64,000 nt of DNA, taken from the NCBI RefSeq assembly GCF_026805325.1, contig NZ_JAPRAT010000013.1:1-64000 (forward strand), in the 5' to 3' direction. Position 1 is the first letter of the stretch, and each line of letters opens with the position of its first letter. Source of the stretch: Natronobacillus azotifigens. GTDB taxonomy: Bacteria > Bacillota > Bacilli > Bacillales > Amphibacillaceae. The notes below the pieces were generated by a model. It did not search any database, was not told the origin of the DNA, and saw only the letters and a program-made list of their open reading frames with translations. A program made the translations under genes and the position numbers. This document shows, in pieces, positions 28,746 through 37,664 of the stretch.

Positions 28746-28966
28746 TGTTTATGAACCCACAAGATGATAACCGCCTATATCGAATTGCATCCATGATTGA
28801 TTTTAAGGGAAAATCACTAAATTTAGTCGATCAAATGACGTATATTGATGCAGAAGTAAAGGCATCAGAAGCGTTAATCTTTATTCCAAACATAGCGGAT
28901 ATGTTTGATCAGAATATAAATAATAAAAAATATCAGTTTAATAAAAAGGCTATACAATCTTATTAA
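28746..28966 (+). pseudogene. tadG 3'-end remnant, unit 3
   Basis: Codes for MNPQDDNRLYRIASMIDFKG to the shared end and stop. Same arrangement as unit 2, followed 20 bases later by a lipoprotein gene. Confidence 0.8.
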
Positions 28967-28986
28967 AAGAGAAAAGGGAGATTAAA

Positions 28987-29580
28987 ATGAAAAAATTCTT
29001 ATTAAGTTTAATTCTTATATTTGCGTTGATTGGTTGTAATGATGACGATGGAGCATCACCGACTGAAGATAATGGATCAACAGAGACAAACGAAACAACC
29101 GAAAACGAAGAAAATGGCGAATCAACAAATGAATCAGAATTAGAGCCAGGCCATGAATCGCATTTACAATTTGGAGAAAAAGGTACAATAATCGATAACG
29201 GTGTGGGTGCACATTTTACAATTCAGCATCATGGTTATGAATTTGTAAATGAAGAAGGGGAACCGATTTTGGAAGAAGATGAACCAAGTTATATTTTAAT
29301 CAATGTTGAAGTGGAAAACTTGTCAGATAAAGAATGGGAGGTGAAGAGTTTATTGATGTCCAGACTTCACTATGAAAATGGCATGATGCCTAGGGATGGT
29401 AATCGTACAGGAAAAAGTGAAGACCTCGAAGTAACCCTTGCTCCTGGAGAGTCGATCACTACAATTGTTGAATTTCCATATCGCTCTAACGCGGGTGGTA
29501 TGGAATATATTTCTAAAAATGAAGATCAAAGAAGTTTTAGTAATGTTGTCTATTGGGAAATTGATTTCGATTATGAATAA
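28987..29580 (+). CDS. Lipoprotein 3 of the array
   Basis: 197 residues, lipobox LIGC. It shares VGAHFTIQHHGYEF with lipoprotein 4 and has its own variable stretch (HYENGMMPRDGNRTG). AAAAGGGAGATTAAA gives the ribosome binding site. The domain matches the DUF4352-like fold proposed for lipoprotein 1. Confidence 0.8.
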   Translation: MKKFLLSLILIFALIGCNDDDGASPTEDNGSTETNETTENEENGESTNESELEPGHESHLQFGEKGTIIDNGVGAHFTIQHHGYEFVNEEGEPILEEDEPSYILINVEVENLSDKEWEVKSLLMSRLHYENGMMPRDGNRTGKSEDLEVTLAPGESITTIVEFPYRSNAGGMEYISKNEDQRSFSNVVYWEIDFDYE

Positions 29581-29795
29581 GATATGACCCTATAATGCTG
29601 AGTTAAGTTAACATCTAGTAGAAGAAATGACCGCTAGAATTTTACTATATATGAAAAAATGTATGAACAGAAATGTCATCAGCATGAAACAACGAAAGAA
29701 AAATTGAGCATCACTTAGTTTAGATGACTCAACAGAGACTTAAGAAAAACACAATACATATGTCGAGATTGATAAGCATTACAGCTTCCACGAGT

Positions 29796-30013
29796 TTATG
29801 AACCCACAAGACGATAACCGGTTATATCGAATTGCAGCAATGATTGATTACAAGGAACAAAATCTTAATCTAGTCGATCAAATGACGTATATTGATGCAG
29901 AAGTAAAGGCATCAGAAGCGTTAATCTTTATTCCAAACATTGCGGATATGTTTGACCAGAATATAAATAATAAAAGATATCAGTTTAGTAAAAAAGGCTA
30001 TACAATCCTATTA
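29796..30013 (+). pseudogene. tadG 3'-end remnant, unit 4
   Basis: Same 3' segment, but one extra A before GGCTATACAATCC shifts the frame. The usual stop is bypassed and the frame runs into the next lipoprotein gene. The lipoprotein still has its own start. Confidence 0.8.
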
Positions 30014-30034
30014 AAAAAGAAAAGGAAGATTAAA

Positions 30035-30628
30035 ATGAAAAAATTCTTATTAAGTCTAATTCTTATATTTGCGTTGATTGGTTGTAATGATGACGATGGA
30101 GCATCACCGACTGAAGATAATGGATCAACAGAGACAAATGAAACAACAGAAAACGAAGAAAATGGTGAATCAACAAATGATTCGGAATTAGAACCAGGGC
30201 ATGAATCATATTTACAATTTGGAGAAAAAGGTACAATAATCGATAACGGTGTGGGTGCACATTTTACAATTCAGCATCACGGTTGTGAATTTGTAAATAA
30301 AGAAGGGGAGCCTGTCGCGGAAGGGGAAGAACCTAGCTATATTTTAATTGAGGTTGCATTAGAAAACCTGTCTGAAAAGGAATGGGATGTTCAAGCTATG
30401 CTGAGGTCCACACTCTATTATAATAACGGAATGTCCAGTAGAGAAGGAAATTATACTGGTGGAAGTGAAGATCTTGACACCATAATTGAATCAGGAGATT
30501 CCATTCGAACAACTGTTGAATATCGATATCATGAGAATGGTGAAGGAATGCAGTATATATCTAAAAATGAAGAGTTTAAATCTAACTCCAACGTTGTGTA
30601 CTGGGAAATTGATTTCGACTATGAATAA
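30035..30628 (+). CDS. Lipoprotein 4 of the array
   Basis: 197 residues, lipobox LIGC, ATG 30035 with AAAGGAAGA upstream. The N-terminal ~95 residues are almost the same as lipoprotein 3; the rest diverges (YNNGMSSREGNYTGGSEDLD). One Cys replaces Tyr in HHGCEF. It ends in the same WEIDFDYE tail as copies 2 and 3. Confidence 0.8.
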   Translation: MKKFLLSLILIFALIGCNDDDGASPTEDNGSTETNETTENEENGESTNDSELEPGHESYLQFGEKGTIIDNGVGAHFTIQHHGCEFVNKEGEPVAEGEEPSYILIEVALENLSEKEWDVQAMLRSTLYYNNGMSSREGNYTGGSEDLDTIIESGDSIRTTVEYRYHENGEGMQYISKNEEFKSNSNVVYWEIDFDYE

Positions 30629-30660
30629 GATATGACCTTAGAATGCTGAGTTAAGTTAAC

Positions 30661-30818
30661 ATCGAGTAGAAGAAAGAAATAACCGCTAGAATTCTAGCAT
30701 ACATGAAAAAATAATTGGATGAGCAGAAATGGCATCAGCATAAAACAACGAAAGAACAATTGAGAATCACTTAGTTTAGGTGATTTAATAGAGTCTTCCA
30801 GAAATAAATGTACATATG
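30661..30818 (+). repeat. Partial fifth array unit
   Basis: Homologous to 29615-29765, with AGCAGAAATGGCATCAGCAT, ACAACGAAAGAACAATTGAG and TCACTTAGTTTAGGTGA. The unit breaks off at ACATATG, before the tadG remnant and lipoprotein would begin. It marks the right edge of the amplification. Confidence 0.65.
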
Positions 30819-30928
30819 CAGTGGTTAAGAAATATGTACCTGGGTGCCGAAGTAACGGCATCAGGATCGTTATACTGTACCTTGTGAGTAGACATTTAAA
30901 AAAGTTGATGAGGAGAAATGGAGGGATC

Positions 30929-31525
30929 TTGTTGAGACAACTATTTAAGAGAGAAACTGGAAGTATCACGCTTGAGGCTTCTATTGTTATGCCGATGTTT
31001 GTCCTCTTTGTTGTTTTTTTATTGTATATGATCCAATTTGCGATTGTGGATATTACGATAAATAAGGCACTTTCTGATGCTACAAAAGAAATCGCCACAC
31101 AAATATATCCAGTCAAAGTAACTGCAGAAGGCATAACGAATTACGCGCAATCTAAATATGATGATATTCCAGAAGAATATCGAGAAAGCATAAATGATTC
31201 AAAGGAATTTGTAGAAGAACAAAATGCATATATAGAGGAGGTGCTTGGTGTTGATTTAATAGGTGAGGTAACGGATGGCGTAACCAACACCATTAATACT
31301 GCAATTCTTACCACGTTAGTAAGAAAATCCCTAGAAGATCAACAAATACCTTTTATTAATCCTGATGATCTAACTGTGATATCGGGTAGAATGCCTTTAG
31401 TTAATTCAGAGGAAGAATATGTAGAAATTATAGCATCTTATGAAATGAATATTCCTATCCCGTTTTTGGAAAAAAAATATGAGATGAGGAAGCGAGTCGT
31501 GGAACGAGCGTGGATAGGTAGCTAG
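30929..31525 (+). CDS. Second TadE-like pseudopilin
   Basis: About 198 residues. RETG is followed by SITLEASIVMPMFVLFVVFLL, a TadE-type prepilin site with Glu at +5, and then a polar domain. Two TTG codons (30929, 30932) follow GGAGGG at 30920-30925; the second has better spacing. A longer frame from GTG 30821 lies in the array remnant and is rejected. It is a homologue of the product at 23628 and is 11 bases from the peptidase gene. Confidence 0.78.
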   Translation: MLRQLFKRETGSITLEASIVMPMFVLFVVFLLYMIQFAIVDITINKALSDATKEIATQIYPVKVTAEGITNYAQSKYDDIPEEYRESINDSKEFVEEQNAYIEEVLGVDLIGEVTDGVTNTINTAILTTLVRKSLEDQQIPFINPDDLTVISGRMPLVNSEEEYVEIIASYEMNIPIPFLEKKYEMRKRVVERAWIGS

Positions 31526-31536
31526 GAGGTTGGCTG

Positions 31537-32046
31537 ATGATAATTAATATTGTTCTTATTTTATTTTTATTTTTTGCATTTTATTTTGACGTGAAGTATA
31601 AGCAAATCCCAAATAAACTGAATGTATTGGGCGTAAGCATAGGTTTCATTTTATTTATTATTACAGATGGTTTGAGTGGGTTTGGATCAGCACTGTTAGG
31701 AATGCTTGTCGTCTTCTTAATTATGTTGCTGTTGTATGCATTTAAGGGCGTGGGAGCAGGAGATGTGAAGTTGTTCGCGGCAATTGGCGCAATCACGGGT
31801 ATAGAAATGTCACTTTATATTTTATTTTATGCAGTGATTTTTGCAGGTATTATAGGTGTCTTTATTTTATTATTTAATTCACGATTATTAAAGCAAGTGA
31901 TTGATACATTTAAGCATTGGTTCTTTTCGATTCTATTAAGAAAATCAAAAGACATAAATACTGATAAGCAAACAATGGTACGTTTTCCTTTTATGTATGC
32001 TGTATTGCCTGCAGCGATTTATGTCGTTTATTTATATCATCAGTAG
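31537..32046 (+). CDS. tadV: TadV-like prepilin peptidase
   Basis: A 169-residue type IV prepilin peptidase of the short, methylase-less TadV/CpaA type. The two catalytic aspartates are Asp18 in FDVKYKQIPN and the Asp of GVGAGDVKLF (GxGD). Several membrane spans. It should process the Flp pilin and TadE-like proteins. GGAGG is 6 bases before the ATG. Confidence 0.9.
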   Translation: MIINIVLILFLFFAFYFDVKYKQIPNKLNVLGVSIGFILFIITDGLSGFGSALLGMLVVFLIMLLLYAFKGVGAGDVKLFAAIGAITGIEMSLYILFYAVIFAGIIGVFILLFNSRLLKQVIDTFKHWFFSILLRKSKDINTDKQTMVRFPFMYAVLPAAIYVVYLYHQ

Positions 32047-32083
32047 AATAATAGAAACACATTATAGAAAGGCAGGAATACAA

Positions 32084-33619
32084 ATGTCAACATTGTATAA
32101 CGTGAAATATGACTTTGTAGAACAAGATGGTCATAGTTTAGTTATTTATCGAGAAGAAGGAATAAAAAGTAACCAAATCGATCATATTCAAGTAAACATG
32201 ATTAAGGAAAATCAGATTGATCAATTAGCACCATTACATACAGAGGAATTCAATATGAAAGTCCGATTGTTTTATAAAACAGGTTCTAAACGCTTGTTAC
32301 ATGATCATTTACAGCATAATAAATTAACGATGAAAGAATTCTATCAGCTCTTAAACAAAATTATCACAACGCTTGCGATGAGTGATGAGTATATGTTGGA
32401 TGCAGATCGATTTGTGCTAAATAGTTCATTTATTTTTGCAGACGATCATTACCGTCAGATTGGACTCGTTTATTTACCGATTGCTGACATCGAAAAAGAT
32501 CCCCTTCATAAAGAGTTAAAAGAATTAATCTTCGAGTTGGTATCACATGTGTCAGAATTAACGGGAAACGGTGTCCAACAATTAACGACAATGCTTCAAC
32601 AAGAAAACGTTAGCCTTGAACAAATGAAAAAAAAGATAGAAAACCTAATTGCTCAATTGGGCAATAATCAACCTCAATCACATAAGATGCATACAGAACA
32701 AGTGCGGGAAGTAGAACCAAACACTCCACCATACCAAGAGCAAGTGAGCACAAATCAGCAACAACGAAATAATAATGAACCAGTAATTCAACAACAAGCA
32801 CCACCGTTAAAAAATACAAATCAAGCTCAACAACGACAACAAACTCAAAGAAAAAAACAAGTGCAAAACCGCGCAAAACCGCAAGCTAGTCAAACACAAC
32901 CACCGGTTCAAGAGGAAGAAATCAAAAAGCCCACACCAGTTATCTTAGGTTGTATTGGTGCAATAGGTGTGATGTTTGCATTATGGATGTATTTAAATTT
33001 AGCTGTGGAGGGCGTCAATTTTATTGCAGCTGGTGTGGTGTTTCTAACCGTTGCGCTTGTTTACTATTTAGGTAAGGTAAAACCAACCAATGACCAAGCG
33101 AAAATTAACGCACAAACCATAGAAACAACTCCAAAAAATACAACGATTGAAGAAGGAATTCGATCCTCTAATGAAGATGTTGCACCACTTAACTATGCTC
33201 AAGCAGGACAAGTCAGCACAAAACAGTACTATGAAGATCTCAGTAATCAAACAACAATCTTAGGGCATGAAAACAGCGATATCCAGGAAGAAAATCAAAC
33301 AGCGTTGCTTAATGAAGATGATAACGAACCAAAATATTGGTTCGAGAAAATAGCAATGAATAAAACGGAAACAATCGAATTGAATACATTCCCTTTTGTC
33401 ATCGGGAGAGACAATAATGCTGTAGAGTATTTGGAAGACTCTGTGGGTGTATCAAGAAGACATATTGAAATAAATGATCAGTTTGAAGTGAAAGACTTAG
33501 GCTCTAAGAATGGTACGAAACTAAACGGTGAAAAACTTGTTGCTTATAAAACATACTCATTGCAACCCGAAGATAAGATAACGATCGGAAAAGTTGATTT
33601 TATTTTTAAACAGAAGTGA
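32084..33619 (+). CDS. DUF6382-FHA membrane protein
   Basis: 511 residues. The N-terminal ~170 residues fit DUF6382, followed by a Gln/Pro/Asn-rich linker (about 200-280), two membrane spans (about 285-330) and a second linker. The last ~95 residues are an FHA domain with GRDNNAVEYLEDSVGVSRRH and LGSKNGTKLNGE, the phosphothreonine-binding residues. FHA domains bind phosphorylated partners, so it is the likely reader for the kinase at 35294. ATG 32084 follows AGGCAGG; the upstream frame overlaps tadV and is rejected. Confidence 0.85.
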   Translation: MSTLYNVKYDFVEQDGHSLVIYREEGIKSNQIDHIQVNMIKENQIDQLAPLHTEEFNMKVRLFYKTGSKRLLHDHLQHNKLTMKEFYQLLNKIITTLAMSDEYMLDADRFVLNSSFIFADDHYRQIGLVYLPIADIEKDPLHKELKELIFELVSHVSELTGNGVQQLTTMLQQENVSLEQMKKKIENLIAQLGNNQPQSHKMHTEQVREVEPNTPPYQEQVSTNQQQRNNNEPVIQQQAPPLKNTNQAQQRQQTQRKKQVQNRAKPQASQTQPPVQEEEIKKPTPVILGCIGAIGVMFALWMYLNLAVEGVNFIAAGVVFLTVALVYYLGKVKPTNDQAKINAQTIETTPKNTTIEEGIRSSNEDVAPLNYAQAGQVSTKQYYEDLSNQTTILGHENSDIQEENQTALLNEDDNEPKYWFEKIAMNKTETIELNTFPFVIGRDNNAVEYLEDSVGVSRRHIEINDQFEVKDLGSKNGTKLNGEKLVAYKTYSLQPEDKITIGKVDFIFKQK

Positions 33620-33637
33620 TACAGGAGTTGATGTCGC

Positions 33638-34504
33638 TTGTTTCAATATGGAATAGCAACTGATAGAGGAAATGTAAAAATGGTAAATGAAGACCATGCC
33701 TTTTTAAGAGCATTTACAGACAAGACGGGATTGCAGTTATATCTAGCTATCGTTGCTGATGGTATGGGGGGGCATGCAAGAGGTGATTATGCAAGTCAAT
33801 GGGTAATTCAACAACTGAACGAAAAAATTGAAGCAACACAGCAATATTTTTTTGCTGTGGAACATCCCTTCATTTATCTAGAGGAAGCATTAAAAAAATG
33901 GGTTCAGTCAATCAATACAAAGCTATATAGAACAGGAGTTAGATTGAAGCAGCAAATTGGTACAACTTTATCCGTATTGGTATTGTTTAAAGAACGATTT
34001 TTACTTATTCATGTTGGAGATAGCAGGATTTATCAACGCACCCGTTTCATGGTAAATTCCGCACAAGACACAATGCCACTATTTGAAGCGAAGGATGAAA
34101 CAGACACATTGGTCTCACCGTATCTCTTAAAACAATTAACGGAAGATCATACCTGGGTTAGGGAAAAAGTGAAAAGAGGGGAATTAAGAAGAGATAAAGC
34201 AAGATTACATCCGAAAAGTAATTTGCTGGTAGATTGTATAGGGATCACTGATAAGGTGATGCCACACATGGAAGAAGGCCGATTTAGCATGGATGACATT
34301 TTTGTTCTTTGCACGGATGGGTTCTATGAAAACTTTACGGATGACCAGATCTTAGCTGATCTCACAGATAATGATCTTAATAGCCAAGCTGAATATTTGG
34401 TAAATAAGGCGAAAAGTGCTGGCACGAGAGATAACATTACCGTGCTCCTGATTAAACCTGGGGCGGATGGAAGAAAACGCAAGAAACGATCCATATTTAA
34501 TTAA
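33638..34504 (+). CDS. PP2C-type protein phosphatase 1
   Basis: 288 residues of the PPM/PP2C family. Metal-binding motifs are VADGMGGHARGD, HVGDSRIYQR, CTDGFYENF and GTRDNITVLL. It removes phosphate from Ser/Thr. The start is TTG 33638 with AGGAG upstream. Compared with bacterial Stp it carries an insert between GDSR and the LTEDH motif (about residues 140-165). Confidence 0.9.
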   Translation: MFQYGIATDRGNVKMVNEDHAFLRAFTDKTGLQLYLAIVADGMGGHARGDYASQWVIQQLNEKIEATQQYFFAVEHPFIYLEEALKKWVQSINTKLYRTGVRLKQQIGTTLSVLVLFKERFLLIHVGDSRIYQRTRFMVNSAQDTMPLFEAKDETDTLVSPYLLKQLTEDHTWVREKVKRGELRRDKARLHPKSNLLVDCIGITDKVMPHMEEGRFSMDDIFVLCTDGFYENFTDDQILADLTDNDLNSQAEYLVNKAKSAGTRDNITVLLIKPGADGRKRKKRSIFN

Positions 34505-34529
34505 ACACCAGTATTGTGGAGGTTAGACA

Positions 34530-35300
34530 ATGTCTTATCATTCAAGCTACTACACTTCAAAAGGAAATAATAAAGTTGTGAATCAAGATAGTTTTCTAAT
34601 TAAAGAAGGAACAAGAGAAGGGTATTCCATTGCTTTTTATGTTGTTTGTGATGGAATGGGAGGCCTTTCCAGCGGGGAACTAGCAAGTTCGACAACGATT
34701 CATTATTTATCACAATGGTTTGATCAATATGTCAACGATTGGATAGAAAAAGGAAGCCAACTGAATCTGTTGAAAAATGCATTGTTGGCAGAAATAGAAA
34801 AAATTAATCATCTAACAGTAACGTATGGACAAAAGCGTCATATACAGTTAGGTACAACACTTACTGCTATGTTTATTTGTGATGAAACCTATCTTATTGC
34901 ACAAATTGGTGATAGTCGTGCTTATCAAATTACCCCTACATACAATCAATTGACCGAAGATCAAACATTTGTACAACGTGAGATTGACCGTGGTCGGCTA
35001 ACAATCGACCAGGCCGAAAATCACCCTAAACGTCATGTGCTCCTGCAGTGTGTTGGTGCTGTTGAAACGATTGAAATTGCTGTGCGCTCAGGGGAATTGA
35101 ATGGAACGGAGAGTTTCTTAATCTGTTCTGATGGCTTTTCAAATAAATTAAATCAAGATGATCTACCTTTACTCAAACAATCTATTTACGATCATGAGTC
35201 TGCAGCAAAAATAACGGACGAGTTAAGACAAAGAGGAGAAACGGATGATATTACGTTTATCTATGTTGATGTAAATGACCAAGGGGCGATCTCATGCTAA
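34530..35300 (+). CDS. PP2C-type protein phosphatase 2
   Basis: 256 residues, a second PP2C: VCDGMGGLSSGE, QIGDSRAYQI, CSDGFSNKL and GETDDITFIYV carry the metal ligands. It is clearly related to but well diverged from the preceding phosphatase, so this is an old duplication. GTGGAGG gives the ribosome binding site. Its end overlaps the kinase start by 7 bases, coupling phosphatase and kinase translation. Confidence 0.9.
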   Translation: MSYHSSYYTSKGNNKVVNQDSFLIKEGTREGYSIAFYVVCDGMGGLSSGELASSTTIHYLSQWFDQYVNDWIEKGSQLNLLKNALLAEIEKINHLTVTYGQKRHIQLGTTLTAMFICDETYLIAQIGDSRAYQITPTYNQLTEDQTFVQREIDRGRLTIDQAENHPKRHVLLQCVGAVETIEIAVRSGELNGTESFLICSDGFSNKLNQDDLPLLKQSIYDHESAAKITDELRQRGETDDITFIYVDVNDQGAISC

Positions 35301-37234
35301 AACCCGGTACAGTGATTGATGGACGATATGAAATTCTAAAAGAAATAGGTCGAGGCGGGATGAGTATTGTTTATCTTGCCATGAACACACGACTGAACAA
35401 ATCATTGGTCATTAAGGATATTCGTAAACGGTCAAGCAGTAATGATCAAATGTTGATTCAAAGCTTGAAAATAGAAGCGAATATGTTAAAGAAACTTGAA
35501 CATCCTGCATTACCACGTATTTATGACATCATTGATTCAAAAGGCGATATTTATGTGGTGATGGACTATATAGAAGGCCAGTCATTAAAAGAAATTCTAA
35601 GTGAAGAAAAGAAGATTTCATCTGAACGTGTCATTGATTGGGCGATTCAAATCGCACAAGTATTGAATTACTTACATGGTCAACAGCCTAATCCTATAAT
35701 TTATCGTGATATGAAACCAGATAATGTCATGTTAACACCAGATGGTAGTATACGATTAATTGATTTTGGAATCGCACGGGAATATAAAATAGAAAATGCA
35801 TCGGATACGGTTAATTTAGGTACAAAAGGCTATGCAGCACCAGAACAAGAAGCAAATTTACAAACTGATGCTCGAACAGATATCTACAGTCTCGGAATTA
35901 CGCTTTATCATCTTGTGACGGGTAAGTTTATTAATGAACCACCATTTGAATTAAGACCAATTCGAACGTGGGATCCAAGTTTACCAGAAGGTTTGGAACA
36001 CATTATTGAAAAATGTACCGAACAAGAACCTAGTGATCGTTATCAGACTGCTGAGGAACTATTGTTTGACTTAATGAACATTGATAAATTGACAAAAGGA
36101 TATCGTCTTTCATTAATTAAGAAATTGGCTGTATTTGTGGTTCCTCTTATGATGTTTTTTGTGTTTTCTTTTGTAAGTGTATCTGGATATCAAGGAATGC
36201 AACGGGAAAACTTTCAAAATTATATGGCAATCATGAATGAATCAAGACAAGCGTTGATTGAAGGTGATGACTCGCGTGCCATTGATATTTTAGAGGACGC
36301 GATTGACTTTGATGCAAGCAGATCAGATGCATACGTAGACTTGATAAATATATATATTAATCGTGATGAAACAGAAATAGGTCTTGGACGTATGGAGTCT
36401 TATATAAATAATCGCTATGGAAATGTTCATCGTAATGATGAAGTCTTGTATAAAGTGGGAATGACGTATTTTGATCATTTGCGAGATTATAATGTGGCGT
36501 TGAGGTATTTTCGAGAAGTTGATCCCGAGGTAATCGAAGATGTTACCTATTATCAGACCTTAGCTCTCACGATGGGAAGCTTAAATATCAATTATGAGGA
36601 GTTTTTCGAAGAATTGTTAGCTTTTGAAGCTTATAACGATAGTATCGGTAATAACACGAAAAAAGTTGAAAATTATTATGTATTAGCCAATGTTTTTATG
36701 TCCTATCGGTCACAAATCCCCGAAGGTGCGAATCACGCGATTCGGATTTTAGAAAAAGCTAAAAAAACGTTATCAATAATGGATGATGCAAGTTTAAACG
36801 TAGTCTATGAAGTGGGAATCATCAGACGTCTAGCTCGAGCGCATTATAGTTATGGTCTGCTTTCAGAGCAAACAGAAGCATCACATGCGGCTTTAGATCA
36901 GTCGATACATTATTATTCGGAGTTAATGTACATGCAAGATCAGGATCATTCTGATATACGCTTAACGATCGCAAATATCTATCGTCTGAAAGAAGAGTAT
37001 CCTCAAGCCATTCAATATTATGAAGAAATCATTCAAACAGATGCTGATTATGTAGATGCATATACGCAGCTTGCTAATTTATATATCGACCTAGAACTAG
37101 AAAAAGATCCAGAATATCGAAACTTCCAACGGGTACTTCAAATCTATGAAGATGTAACTATTATAGATAAGGCAGATCAAGCAGATAATTATCAAAAACT
37201 ACGTAATCGCATGAAACAATTATCGTTGTTATAA
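35294..37234 (+). CDS. Ser/Thr kinase with external TPR domain
   Basis: 646 residues. Kinase domain at about 12-265: Gly loop GRGGMS (19-24), Lys41, catalytic Asp139 in YRDMKPDN (Tyr replaces the usual His), DFG at 157-159, GTKGYAAPE at 176-184. One membrane span at about 277-297. The C-terminal ~340 residues are TPR-like helical repeats predicted outside the cell, in place of the PASTA repeats of PrkC. This suggests sensing of a protein ligand, perhaps pilus parts. It overlaps the phosphatase gene by 7 bases. Confidence 0.9.
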   Translation: MLKPGTVIDGRYEILKEIGRGGMSIVYLAMNTRLNKSLVIKDIRKRSSSNDQMLIQSLKIEANMLKKLEHPALPRIYDIIDSKGDIYVVMDYIEGQSLKEILSEEKKISSERVIDWAIQIAQVLNYLHGQQPNPIIYRDMKPDNVMLTPDGSIRLIDFGIAREYKIENASDTVNLGTKGYAAPEQEANLQTDARTDIYSLGITLYHLVTGKFINEPPFELRPIRTWDPSLPEGLEHIIEKCTEQEPSDRYQTAEELLFDLMNIDKLTKGYRLSLIKKLAVFVVPLMMFFVFSFVSVSGYQGMQRENFQNYMAIMNESRQALIEGDDSRAIDILEDAIDFDASRSDAYVDLINIYINRDETEIGLGRMESYINNRYGNVHRNDEVLYKVGMTYFDHLRDYNVALRYFREVDPEVIEDVTYYQTLALTMGSLNINYEEFFEELLAFEAYNDSIGNNTKKVENYYVLANVFMSYRSQIPEGANHAIRILEKAKKTLSIMDDASLNVVYEVGIIRRLARAHYSYGLLSEQTEASHAALDQSIHYYSELMYMQDQDHSDIRLTIANIYRLKEEYPQAIQYYEEIIQTDADYVDAYTQLANLYIDLELEKDPEYRNFQRVLQIYEDVTIIDKADQADNYQKLRNRMKQLSLL

Positions 37235-37247
37235 AGGAGGGTTTACT

Positions 37248-37664
37248 ATCTATCAATTCATGTTTTATGGTGGGTTAGCCATTGCGTTGATCAATTTACT
37301 TATCGCAATCATTACCTTTGTTAAATTCAATATTAAAGCGACAATTTTAGATTTGATTGGCAAAAGATACAGCTCTCCTATTACAAAACAAACAAAATCA
37401 CCAAATCGAATTGAAACTTCCGGGAAAATTGAGGTCAAAAAGGTTTTTGAAGATACAACTACAGATGAGTTAGTCAGTAAGGAAATTGCAGCAAGTGATG
37501 ATACTGTTTTACTTCAAGATTCAACAACTCTACTTCAGGAACAGGTCGATGAAACAGCACTGTTGGTCGATGGTTTTATTTTGACGAAAAATATCGTGCA
37601 TAAAACAACAATTAAATTTATTGGAGAAGAGGCCGAGTTATATGAAACAAATGAATCTATCTAA
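37248..37664 (+). CDS. Small single-span membrane protein, unusual start
   Basis: About 138 residues: one N-terminal membrane span (YGGLAIALINLLIAIITFV) and a polar, Thr-rich cytoplasmic tail with DDTVLLQDSTTLL and DETALL. These TxLL/TALL motifs resemble threonines recognised by FHA domains, so it may be a kinase substrate; that is inference. AAAGGAGGG at 37232-37241 has no ATG at normal distance. ATC 37248 is at ideal spacing, and ATG 37260 is 18 bases off. The 3' end overlaps the next gene. Confidence 0.6.
   Translation: MYQFMFYGGLAIALINLLIAIITFVKFNIKATILDLIGKRYSSPITKQTKSPNRIETSGKIEVKKVFEDTTTDELVSKEIAASDDTVLLQDSTTLLQEQVDETALLVDGFILTKNIVHKTTIKFIGEEAELYETNESI

Noticed and set aside
30694..31134. 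146-codon minus-strand frame over the second tadE-like gene
   Set aside because: Opposes a well-supported pseudopilin gene and the array remnant.
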